A stretch of 64,000 bases of DNA, from contig NC_018334.1 in the NCBI RefSeq assembly GCF_000234665.1, positions 124,001 through 188,000 of the forward strand. Reading direction: 5' to 3'. Within the stretch, counting starts at the first letter, position 1. The number at the start of each line of letters is the position of its first letter. A model generated the notes under the pieces. The model was not told where the DNA came from, ran no database searches, and worked only from the letters and a program-made list of their open reading frames with translations. A program made the position numbers and the translations under genes. The stretch is from Leishmania mexicana MHOM/GT/2001/U1103. Taxonomy: Eukaryota > Euglenozoa > Kinetoplastea > Trypanosomatida > Trypanosomatidae. Shown here in pieces: positions 55,649-64,000 of this stretch.

Positions 55649-56803
55649 TCACTCCTCCGTTGTGCGCGTTACAGAGCCGCCACGCTTCTGCCACGCGGTC
55701 TCGAGCCTTTCGGCCTCTGTTTTCGAGCAACCACCTCCGGGCGCCGTCCTCGCACATGCGGCACTGTCAGCGCCGAATGCGACTTTGTAGTCCGTGTACA
55801 GGTCCTTCACAAACCCCACAATGCCCCTGCAACGCGGCAGCACCGTCATCAGGACGCACAGAGTGCAGATGCCGCCCACCGCGTACTGCAATGTGTGTGC
55901 CCGATCGATCCGCTCCTGCAGGTTCCCGAGGACACGAAGGCCATCCTCGTACTCAGGGAAGGGGATGGAGGGAACGGGCTTGTCGAGGAAGGCGCAGAGC
56001 GGCTCCCACCCGTCGCCGTAGCGGTACACAAGCAGCGCACTGGGCGGAATCGACACCCTCACACTCTCCTCGTACAACTGCAGCGCGACAGCGCGCGGAT
56101 GCTGCAGTTCGCCATCCTTCGCGTTTCTCTCGCTCTTTGCGTGCTTTGCCTTTGCCGTGCCGCGAGTATCCTCGCTAGGGCCACTCGCAGATGTGGCGGA
56201 GGACGCCTTGCTGCCACGAATACCTCGCTTCAACTCGGCCGCCTCCGCAGCGAAGGAGCGGCGCAGGTCACCGGAGGAGGATGCCATGTGGCTCTGAGAG
56301 CGACCCGTCATCAGAGACGACCTAGGACCAGCTGAGGCCGCCGCCAGCGCTCCTGATGCATCGCCACCAACGGCCATCTTGGCGATCATGTTCCGAAAGG
56401 CCTGCGTAATTCGATTCTTTGAGGCGCGCTTCGTCGAGATCTGCAGGCGCTCCAGATACGCATCGTACTCCTCTGCCCACTTATCTTTCTCCGTCTCCTC
56501 GACCAGGATGACCTTGGTGTAGCCCGGCGCCTGGCGCAGCAGCACGTCGTACACCATGGCACCCGGTGGGCCGACGACGGCGTCGTAGTCCGCCAGCACC
56601 TTGGCAGGCAACGCATTCGTTTTGCCATCCAGCAGCTGGGACCACTCGATAGGGTGGGTGCTGGCGTGGCCCTGCTGGTACGTGGAGCGAAGGGTGTATG
56701 GGGTGTAGCCCAACTTCCGCAGCGCTGGCGTAAGCGCGCCGCCGTCGGGCAGCATCGTCAGACACAGAACCCGAAGCTGCAGAAGAGAAGTACAACGGAG
56801 CAT
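55649..56803 (-). CDS. Sulfotransferase-4-like membrane protein (degenerate PAPS loop), copy 2
   Basis: A 384-residue protein with the layout of the Sulfotransfer_4 family (P-loop proteins related to sulfotransferases). Seen: LRKLGYTPY (28-36), EWSQLLDGK (53-61), DYDAVVGPPGAMVYDVLL (72-89), YTKVILVEET (95-104) and the hallmark LCAFLDKPVPSIPFPEYED (269-287). The N-terminal loop that normally binds the 5'-phosphosulfate (GxGRTGTxS) reads LTMLPDGGALT, so PAPS binding and activity are doubtful. An insert of about 100 low-complexity residues (145-240) and a hydrophobic helix near 307-323 set it apart. The frame opens at a TTG (56935); the first ATG, at 56803, begins just before the first strand. 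The copy at 44240-45393 has a frameshift. Confidence 0.72.
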   Translation of the reverse strand: MLRCTSLLQLRVLCLTMLPDGGALTPALRKLGYTPYTLRSTYQQGHASTHPIEWSQLLDGKTNALPAKVLADYDAVVGPPGAMVYDVLLRQAPGYTKVILVEETEKDKWAEEYDAYLERLQISTKRASKNRITQAFRNMIAKMAVGGDASGALAAASAGPRSSLMTGRSQSHMASSSGDLRRSFAAEAAELKRGIRGSKASSATSASGPSEDTRGTAKAKHAKSERNAKDGELQHPRAVALQLYEESVRVSIPPSALLVYRYGDGWEPLCAFLDKPVPSIPFPEYEDGLRVLGNLQERIDRAHTLQYAVGGICTLCVLMTVLPRCRGIVGFVKDLYTDYKVAFGADSAACARTAPGGGCSKTEAERLETAWQKRGGSVTRTTEE

Positions 56804-57699
56804 TTTTGCCGTGGCACCCCCGCAGAGGGGCGGAGATCGGGCGGAGAAGGACTTCTGTGACTGTCTGTACAACGGAGCCGCGTGGTCTTCTGTGTGAGGC
56901 GCACTCCCTCCCCAAAAGGCGCCACCTACGCACAATGGCAGTCACCCGTGCGGCATAGACGTACCGGAGTGGGGCGAAGGCGGGGACGAGGGCACGAGCA
57001 TGTGCACCACACAAGACAGAAGCAGAGAGGAATGGAGAGATCAGAGAAGAACATCAGCAGCAGTGACCCCCCACGAGCCCTGGGAACAGCAAAACGCAGA
57101 GAGGTGGGCGAAGGTCAGTTGGCGCGTGTGTACCCCTCAGGGCTTCGTTTTTCGGGGAGGCGGAGGTTGCGGTGCATGGAGTCTGGTAGTCGCCGTAAAC
57201 GAGAAGCACGGCGCCACACACAAGCACAGAAAACGTACGCCACGGGGAAGAGAGAGGATGTCGCACTCTAGTGCGGGGGTGTCTGCTTTACATCAGAAGA
57301 ACAGACTAAGCAACCGAGTAGAATGACGTGTGGGATATACGCGTGTCTGTTCGCGCAAAACGTGTGCCAGCGGACAAGGTGTTACAAGGCACAAGATGGC
57401 GACCTCGCCGCTGAGCGCGCAAACTCGCGGGCACGCACATGAGTTCAGCTGAGCAGAGTCAGGGGAGGAGGCGCAGCAGATGGGGTGCGGCTACTGAGCA
57501 TTCGATAGATTCGAAAACGCATACAGATAAGGGCAAAAGGCAGCAGACGTACGCTGGCACGAAAGCGAGAAAGAGAGAGGCGCATTACGTCATGCTCCCT
57601 CGCAGCGCGCGTGCGCGGACGGCGTGGCCATGCCAAGGGAGCAGCGGCAGCAGCGATGTGCACGCAGAGATGCACATGTTCAACAAGCGCCGTAGTAGG
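56804..57699. other. Intergenic spacer
   Basis: The copy 2 equivalent of 45394-46289, with no recognised gene. Confidence 0.5.
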
Positions 57700-60153
57700 T
57701 CAGCCTTCCGCCGCTGACACCACCATGACCCTTTTATATCGCTGCTCGGACCACATCAACCGCAGATACGGCATCGCTGGACGGAAGAGGCCGGCAAAGG
57801 ACTTGGCAGGAACGCACAGCATGCGAGCGCGGCACACACACACGTACGCTACATTGGAGGGGCGTCCCCCCATCACCTCCCACCCGCCGACGATGTCGCC
57901 CACCGTAAACGACGCCACCGACGTTTCCTCATCGCTGTCTTGTTCTTTCCCTCCACTGTCCGCTGCACGGCCTCTGACATAGGCGCCGATTCGGCCATCG
58001 AGGATGAGCGACACGCACTTGCAGTCAGCCCCACGAACGCCGATGAGGTCGCCGCCGACAGCCTCGCGCTCCGTCGTGCAGTTGAGCAGAGAATGCCAGT
58101 AGTGTTCAGGAAAGCACCCGGCGAATGGGAAGACGCAGAAAACACTGCAGAAGTCGCGGAGGGCCACACAGTACGGTCGCTGCAAGAACTCCTTGAACGC
58201 GCGCCGACCGAGCTCAAACACCTCGCACCCATCGGGGCTGGAGACGACGGCGTGAGTGCGCAGGGGGGTCGTCGCGGAGCAGAAACGCAGCGGAGGGAGA
58301 AGCGCCTCTTCGCCGAGCGTGCTGCCGCGAGAGACGCTGTAGATGGCCTCGCCTGTGTCGCTGTTCACGACGGTTATCTCACCGGAGAAGATGGCGTAGA
58401 GACACCCTGGAGAGTTGGGAGGCCCCGCCGCGGCAGAAGAGCCTGCTGTGTTCGCTGCAGCGTTCCCGTCATCACTTGGAGGCAGTCCTCCACCCTCACG
58501 CATCATAACGTTGCCACCTGCAGCGTACTCCACGTGGAACAGAACCGTCCCAACTACGTATCGCTGGCGCGGGGCGAAGGCGGCCATGGAAAGGCCGCGC
58601 TCTCGCCCGTCCGCGCGCCAATACGTCTGACGGGAGAACATCTCGAGGAAGAAGGCCGTCGCATCGGCGCCTTTCACAAATACATCCTGCGAGACGTCGT
58701 CGGAGAGCCGCCTCGACAGCGGAGACGCAGCAACGCTGGGTCCTCCCGGCAACACCAGCGAATCCTCGTCGCTGTCGCTGTTGGTGTCGGAGATGTCCAG
58801 CACGAGACACTCCTCCACGAGAGAGCGCAGGCCACCCGGCATCTGCGCCTGCCGCCGCCACAGTTCCAACTCTCGCACGCTGCGACTGCGCTCCCGCATG
58901 TGCTGCAGATCGTGCCCTGAAAGCACGGCGAGCAGATCTTCAATAGGGATGCGGATCGCCTGCACCGGCTGCTGCACTGCGTACGTGCAGCAGGAAGGCA
59001 TCGCTGTCAGCCTCTTTGAGTCAGTGGTGTCGTCCTCCTCGTCTGTTGCTCGGTGCAGGAGGAGAAGCTCGGCATCGCCGACGCAGTCGCCTGCGCCGAG
59101 AGCGGTGGACTGCACGCGTGTCACGCCCGCGTGGCCACCACCGCCCCGCTGGACATGCATGAGGGCCACGGAGCCGGAAATCAAAAGAAAGAGATCGGCC
59201 GGCACCTCACCCCTCTGCAGCAAGCGCGCCGATGTGTCCCATGTCACCATCTCTGCCCTCTCGCAGAGGTGACGTATCTGTGCACGAGACAGATGCTGAA
59301 AGAGCGGCGACTGGGAAAGGTACGTCATGAGCTGGCGGTGTGCGTCATCGTGGAAGGTGCGCATCAGCATCTGATAGAGCATGCGATTCAGCCGCCACAT
59401 GACAGTGGGCAAAGATGCATCAGGATGGCCCGCGGCGCACACCGCGGCGCCCTCATCTCCTGGGCTCAAGACGTAGAGCAGGCCCTCACTCCCAAAGTAG
59501 TCCCCGACAGCCCATTCCTGTCGCCTGTTCTTCTCTTGTGCAATCTGTGCAGCGCAATCGCCGACATCCGCGACAGCTTTGCCCTTCACCACGACATGGA
59601 AAGCGCAACTGTCCCCTGGCGACACGACAACCTCTCCAGGCTGTGTCTCCTGCCTCTCAAAGACCTCCACTACTTCCTGTAGCATCAACGCATCGTTGCG
59701 GCAGACGGCAAAGAGTGGATGGGCGCAAAGCACTCGACGAAGCACCAGCCACTCGTCCGACCTCTCAGGGGGCGGCTGTCGCCACCGCCACATAGCAGCG
59801 GTGAGAGCACGCGAGAGAATCTCGCCTGATACGCCGCCTCGTCGGCACCAGACTCGGACGTGCAACGACGACCATGTGTCACTCGCAAGTTCATCAGATC
59901 CATCGCCATGCTCGAGGCGCCCCTCAGCAGCGACTTTGTCTGTGCAGCTCAGGGCTAACAGCATAGAAGCTGCAGTGGCCGCCTCGCCCTCCGAGCTGCC
60001 GGGCAGAGTGAAGGGGCGCGCAGGAGGACCAGAGAAGGTGCTCCATGTGAGAGCAACCCCACTGCTCTCGCCTCCCTGAGGGATGGGCTCGGCCCCCTCT
60101 TCCACTGCCCTCGCCACCGAGGAGGTCGGATTCTTACAGCAGCTGGCGCCCAT
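57700..60153 (-). CDS. Four-CNB-domain protein with acylation-type N terminus, copy 2
   Basis: An 817-residue protein starting MGASCCKN. Gly2 is a likely myristoylation site and Cys5/Cys6 likely palmitoylation sites, so membrane attachment is expected. Four regions resemble cyclic-nucleotide-binding (CNB) folds: about 143-260 (HPLFAVC...VVSPGD...VVVKGKA), 280-410 (SPLFQHLS...LLQRGE...LLISGSV), 490-660 (VLFH...IFSGEIT...LGEEALLPP) and 670-800 (FPEHYW...LILDGRIGAYV). The phosphate-binding cassette (normally FGELAL...PRAA) is degenerate in all, best kept as LGEEALL in the third, so cAMP or cGMP binding is doubtful. Trypanosomatid PKA regulatory proteins are known to bind nucleosides, so another ligand is possible. 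The frame opens at TTG 60207; the ATG at 60153 gives the acylation motif. No kinase or channel domain is present. Confidence 0.8.
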   Translation of the reverse strand: MGASCCKNPTSSVARAVEEGAEPIPQGGESSGVALTWSTFSGPPARPFTLPGSSEGEAATAASMLLALSCTDKVAAEGRLEHGDGSDELASDTWSSLHVRVWCRRGGVSGEILSRALTAAMWRWRQPPPERSDEWLVLRRVLCAHPLFAVCRNDALMLQEVVEVFERQETQPGEVVVSPGDSCAFHVVVKGKAVADVGDCAAQIAQEKNRRQEWAVGDYFGSEGLLYVLSPGDEGAAVCAAGHPDASLPTVMWRLNRMLYQMLMRTFHDDAHRQLMTYLSQSPLFQHLSRAQIRHLCERAEMVTWDTSARLLQRGEVPADLFLLISGSVALMHVQRGGGGHAGVTRVQSTALGAGDCVGDAELLLLHRATDEEDDTTDSKRLTAMPSCCTYAVQQPVQAIRIPIEDLLAVLSGHDLQHMRERSRSVRELELWRRQAQMPGGLRSLVEECLVLDISDTNSDSDEDSLVLPGGPSVAASPLSRRLSDDVSQDVFVKGADATAFFLEMFSRQTYWRADGRERGLSMAAFAPRQRYVVGTVLFHVEYAAGGNVMMREGGGLPPSDDGNAAANTAGSSAAAGPPNSPGCLYAIFSGEITVVNSDTGEAIYSVSRGSTLGEEALLPPLRFCSATTPLRTHAVVSSPDGCEVFELGRRAFKEFLQRPYCVALRDFCSVFCVFPFAGCFPEHYWHSLLNCTTEREAVGGDLIGVRGADCKCVSLILDGRIGAYVRGRAADSGGKEQDSDEETSVASFTVGDIVGGWEVMGGRPSNVAYVCVCRARMLCVPAKSFAGLFRPAMPYLRLMWSEQRYKRVMVVSAAEG

Positions 60154-61785
60154 CCCACCGTTCTGGAGAGCAGAGGAGGGTGTTGCGCCGTGGTCCAGAC
60201 GTGGCAAATCGTAGCACCGTCGAAAAGGGAGAGAGACACGTACGCGTCACACGCGCAGTCTCACGAAGCCGGCCGCGTGCGCACCCACGAGGATAGTAGA
60301 CTAGAAGATGAGGCGAAGCCACGAGGCGGCAGGAGTAGTGGTGGTGGTGCCCATCACACCTGAGAAGAGAGAAGCGCCAACGGTAGCATGCACGGGAAGA
60401 GTTGCAACAAGGAGGTGAGGCAAAGAACACAGAGAGAGGAAGAATCATCTAGCGTCGAGAGACGGGTAGGGGAGAGTGGCGGACATGGTACGAGGGAATC
60501 GTGCCGATGTGCATACACGCAGCGTCTCCGCCCGTCATCTACTCAGCTCTCTTCCACTGCCCTTGTGCACTTGCCCTCGGTGATCGGCGTGGCGGGAGGG
60601 TGGTCATATCGACAGAGATCAACTGGAGGGAGTCTGGCGCCTGAAACACTACGTCTTTCACTGTGCTTGAAGACGATAGAGCCGGCGTGCATCGTCCGAT
60701 TTTCGACCGCCTTGACTCATGTTCGTCGCTCCAGCAAAGGATATGCTGCACAGCTTGGGCGGCGTGTGTCTCCGTGACAGCATACACACACACAAAGCGC
60801 TCAATGTGCGCAGTAATGGCAAGGCGACAGAGACACGCACGTACCCGCACCCCCACCAGGGGAGAGACAGAGATGCCAAGCGAGCAAGCACACAGAAAAC
60901 AAAAAAGGGACGGAGGGAGGAAAAAGAATAACGTCGAAGGTGGGAAACGAGAAGGGGCGATGCACCGGTGCACACAACAACGACCACACACACACCCACA
61001 CAAACATGCACAAGAGAAGCCAAAGGAGTGCACCGTCGAGGCAAAGAAGGCAGAGGAGAGGGAGAGGGCCCTCCCCAGGCACCGTACGCGCCAACGCCCG
61101 CTATTTCACCAGCAGAGACCCGTACAAAGCGCACGAGAGAGAGAAAGAAAGTAGAAGAACATACGCACATAGATGGATGGATGGGAGTGGGAGAGGTGGC
61201 GGCTTGCAGGAGAGGAAGATGGCGTAGATGCTGCGCGCCAGGAGATACATGAGCAGGCGCACAGACAGACGCACACGCGCCGAGGCCAAAAAAAAACGCC
61301 TCCGTGCCAAAGTTGTCGGTGAGCGATCCGCCGCCGAGGAGGAGGGAGCGGAGACACCGCATGATCTGGTACCCCCCCTCGCCATGATCCCGGCTGATTC
61401 TGTATGTCCGTTGCGTCCCCCCCTTCCACCACCAAACGCTCCAGGGTGCCGCGCACCTGCCCTGTGTGGGGAGAGGTGCTGAACCACCTGCACACATGAG
61501 CCGAAAGACACAACGAATGGGGGGAAGGTCGCAAACGAAATAATGAAAAGCCCGCGCCAACGAGAAGCAAACGGCGAAGAAGCTGCAGCGCAACGAGCAA
61601 CGGTTCCTCCGACAGTCCGTCCCTCGGAGGGAGACACGATGCCAGTCTGCCTATAGAGACAGTCGGAGAGGCGCAGGGCAGGGGAAACGCCTCGCACGCG
61701 GGGCACACACACACTACACACACCACACCCGCCGACACCAAGAAAGAAATCCTGAGACGGCTGAGAGGCAAAGACATGTAAATGC
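60154..61785. other. Intergenic region upstream of the CNB-domain gene, copy 2
   Basis: Copy 2 equivalent of 48746-50379, including the likely splice tract and the A run (61288-61295). No convincing gene. Confidence 0.5.
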
Positions 61786-62026
61786 TCCGAGAGGGAAGTA
61801 CGCAGGAGTTCAGGGGGAGCGGTGATCTAGGTGCACGCCGCACGAGCTCAGGGCGGAAGTTGGCCTGCCTCAGGCCAGGGCCTCAGAGGGCCCTGCACAT
61901 CCTGTCTGTGTATGCCATGCTTCACCCTCAGTCGCCTCAAGCCGCGGCACTGCATAATATATAGTGTGGAGACCCTCTACAGTGGAGTCTGGAGGACTCG
62001 AGGGTGTAACTCGGGGTGTTCCTTAC
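61786..62026 (-). mobile_element. SIDER-like degenerate retroposon, duplication copy 2
   Basis: Nearly identical to 50380-50620, with one visible change in the AT-rich part (GCATAATATATAG for GCACAATATATAG). Here it lies in the spacer downstream of the gene ending at 63468. Confidence 0.55.
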
Positions 62027-62573
62027 AGGCTTCCGGCATCTGTGCCGCATCGGCCCGCCCCATCGGGCGCAGGAGACGCCGCACATTTCGCACGCATGCG
62101 CGGTGGGGCGGATCAGCGTGCATACTTCTGCGCCTTTGTCCCCCATCACTCGCGCTTCCCCTCCCGAGCCTCCGGCTGCCTTGCCTGGACGTGATACACC
62201 ATGCCCGCTGTGCTTGACAGCGCGCGCAGTGCTCGCATCCTGCGGCCAGCTTCGAGACGGCGCTGTTGCCTGGGGAGGGGGCGTGTGTCTGGGTCGCTTG
62301 CCCGCATGTGACGCGACAGGTAGGACGCTGCCCTCCGTCGGTGGACGCAGGTTGCGCTCCGCCTTCTCCTGAATCCGCACGCCTCTCACAGGAGTGGGTG
62401 TGGCAGGCGGAAGGAACCTGCGCGTGAGCATGCGTCTGCGCTCAACGTGCCCATAACCAGCTATACTTGCTGAGTAGTCGACAGGATGCGCAGTGGGCTG
62501 GTACACGTCCGACCATAACCGCCAGTCTCCCCGGTAAGGCGCCAGTCCAGACCTGTCCGCCGACACCAAGAGT

Positions 62574-63467
62574 GGGGGTACTGCACCCTGATACTACGTT
62601 GGAGTGTCTACCACCACCCTCCCTGTCATGAGGGGAGCAACAAAGAAAAAGGAAACATAAACAAACCGGCGAGGCCCACGCCGTGCAAGCGCTGCAGGCC
62701 AAGCACGGGAGGAGAGCCCACGCACGGGCGCAGACACCCAGGCGCCCCGTAGAGAGAGAGAGAGACATAACAAAAGAGTTCGTGCGTGTGCGCCGTCCAC
62801 ATGCGCCTCCCTTGTATCGCTGCTCCGGTATAAATGGATACGTAGAAAGGGCAGCGGTTCTTTTTGTTGCGTGCTGTTCTCGCACGATGATGATAGCAGG
62901 AGGATGGCAGGAAGTAGCGGAGGCGGCACAACCGCCACCACAGTGCCTCCGCTACCGCCACAGTTCCAAAGGAAAAAAAAAACGCCGCCGCGCCGGTGCA
63001 CCAGACATGCGCAGCGGAGACGGAAAACAGGCACGAAAAGGGATGGAAGGGAGACGTGGTCCGACCAAGAAAAACAGACGAACACACAAAGGACCGGCGA
63101 GCAGGGCGGGGCGGGGGCCAGGCCGGGAGGGCCACAAACACAAATGAAATTAACCACGTACGAGAGGAAAAGGGAGGCAGAAACAGGGTGCTCTCGCCGC
63201 ACATCACCTTGATGAGAGTGGTGAGGAGGGGAGGGAGGGGGCGTTTCGAAGCACCGGTGTGGATGAAAAGTATCAAAGAGGCATCCGCCACAACGAAACC
63301 ACCGCCTAGGGAGAGAGAGCGGATAGGAAAAAGGCGACTCGGAAGTGCCCCGTATACACACTTACGGAGGTGATCCGCAGCGGTGGCATTTGGGGAGGGG
63401 GGGGGAGGCAGCGGAGGAGTGGAGGAGCGGAGGAGCGCGCGCGCACACGAGCAAAAGCCCAGCTCGC
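62574..63467. other. Unique intergenic spacer
   Basis: Single-copy sequence between the duplication and the last gene; it should contain that gene's 3' UTR. Short GA, A (62971-62980) and G runs are present. No gene or structured RNA recognised. Confidence 0.5.
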
Positions 63468-64000
63468 TCACATTCTTATCGAGGCAGACTTCAGCGACTT
63501 CGAGCAGTTGGCCCCGGCAGTGCTTTCTTGCAAGAAGTCCATCATGTTCCCCATGAGAGGCGCGACGTCGCTGTTGATAGTGTCACGATTACTCGGATAG
63601 GCAGCTGCGCCTGCTTCTCCGCTCGTGACCTTCCCACGTTCGGCTGCTAGATTCGAGCTGGCGGATTCCTCTCCGCTCCCCTTTCCCCGATCGCTGACAC
63701 CCGCAGACCCTCCGCCCTTCTTCGCCCTTTCCGCACGTTCCAGAGAATGGATGTACACGCACAACTGGTGCTCAACGGCGATGACGACGTCACGCTTCAG
63801 CTGCTCCTCGTCGTGCAGCGCCCCTAGCGCCTTCTGCAGCGTGACGTCAGCACGTGTCTTGCAGTAGTCCAAGAGGCTTCGGGCAGATGAGACAATTGCA
63901 GGGCTCTCACCCTCCATCACCTTGGTTGCCAGGATGCCCGCGGGCTCATCGCTCCAGCTGTCATCCTCCTCGTCCGCACCGCCAGCCTTGCCGAGCGCCT
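63468..64000 (-). CDS. Unrecognised protein, C-terminal part (continues beyond window)
   Basis: The frame is open from the window edge to a TGA at 63468-63470, giving about 176 codons of the 3' end. The visible part begins with an acidic stretch (DEEDDSWSDEP) and continues with a helical segment (SSARSLLDYCKTRADVTLQ, then EQLKRDVVIAVEHQL). A Ser/Gly/Ala-rich linker follows, then a short C-terminal helix (SDVAPLMGNMMDFLQES). The ATG at 63917 is internal; coding character continues upstream of it. I do not recognise the family, and no membrane helix or catalytic motif is visible. Confidence 0.75.
   Translation of the reverse strand, partial: ALGKAGGADEEDDSWSDEPAGILATKVMEGESPAIVSSARSLLDYCKTRADVTLQKALGALHDEEQLKRDVVIAVEHQLCVYIHSLERAERAKKGGGSAGVSDRGKGSGEESASSNLAAERGKVTSGEAGAAAYPSNRDTINSDVAPLMGNMMDFLQESTAGANCSKSLKSASIRM

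Larger units (their letters stand above)
52093..62573. repeat. Large direct duplication, copy 2 (~10.5 kb)
   Basis: Second copy of 40731-51168, starting immediately at the gap. It keeps the two frameshift-prone genes intact and carries three instead of one copy of a 24-bp repeat at 54777-54848. The spacer 52093-52815 contains no recognisable gene. The match ends at 62573, after which the sequence is unrelated to that following copy 1. Confidence 0.95.

Overview
This window looks like a trypanosomatid, most likely Leishmania or a very close relative. Every supported gene lies on the minus strand and none shows an intron, as in a polycistronic directional gene cluster. Start codons are preceded by pyrimidine-rich tracts (purine-rich on the strand shown) suited to trans-splicing. 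The families are also typical: calpain-like proteins with an N-terminal DUF1935-type domain, amastins carrying the amastin signature, an acylated small-protein start of the SMP type, and SIDER-like retroposon remnants in presumed 3' UTRs. The neighbourhood resembles the calpain/SMP cluster known from Leishmania chromosome 20; that placement is from memory, not from a search.

Layout, left to right (transcription runs right to left). 1-14.6 kb: three large calpain-like genes (784, 1497 and 874 aa), all without the catalytic cysteine; a 0.76-kb CA/TA minisatellite lies beyond the third. 14.8-37.3 kb: an array of very GC-rich units, each carrying one amastin gene (starts at 21006, 29778 and 35475) with long non-coding flanks that contain SIDER-like elements and ~260-bp direct repeats. 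A 100-N gap (22773-22872) interrupts the array; the first 13 codons of an SMP-like acylated protein lie against it. 37.5-39.6 kb: a fourth calpain-like gene, the only one with an intact Cys-His-Asn triad.

40.7-62.6 kb: a ~10.4-kb block present twice in direct orientation, separated by a short unique stretch with the 3' end of a fifth calpain-like gene and a second 100-N gap (51993-52092). Each copy carries a P-loop ATPase-like gene, a decayed gene, a sulfotransferase-4-like membrane protein and a four-CNB-domain protein with an acylation-type N terminus (MGASCC). In copy 1 the last two genes each carry one frameshift; in copy 2 both are open. 63.5-64 kb: the 3' end of an unrecognised gene.

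Themes: pseudo-protease expansion, acylated membrane-associated proteins (SMP-like, CNB protein), surface amastins embedded in a recombination-prone array, and two repeat-associated assembly gaps that may hide further genes. No tRNA, rRNA, CRISPR array or virus was recognised.
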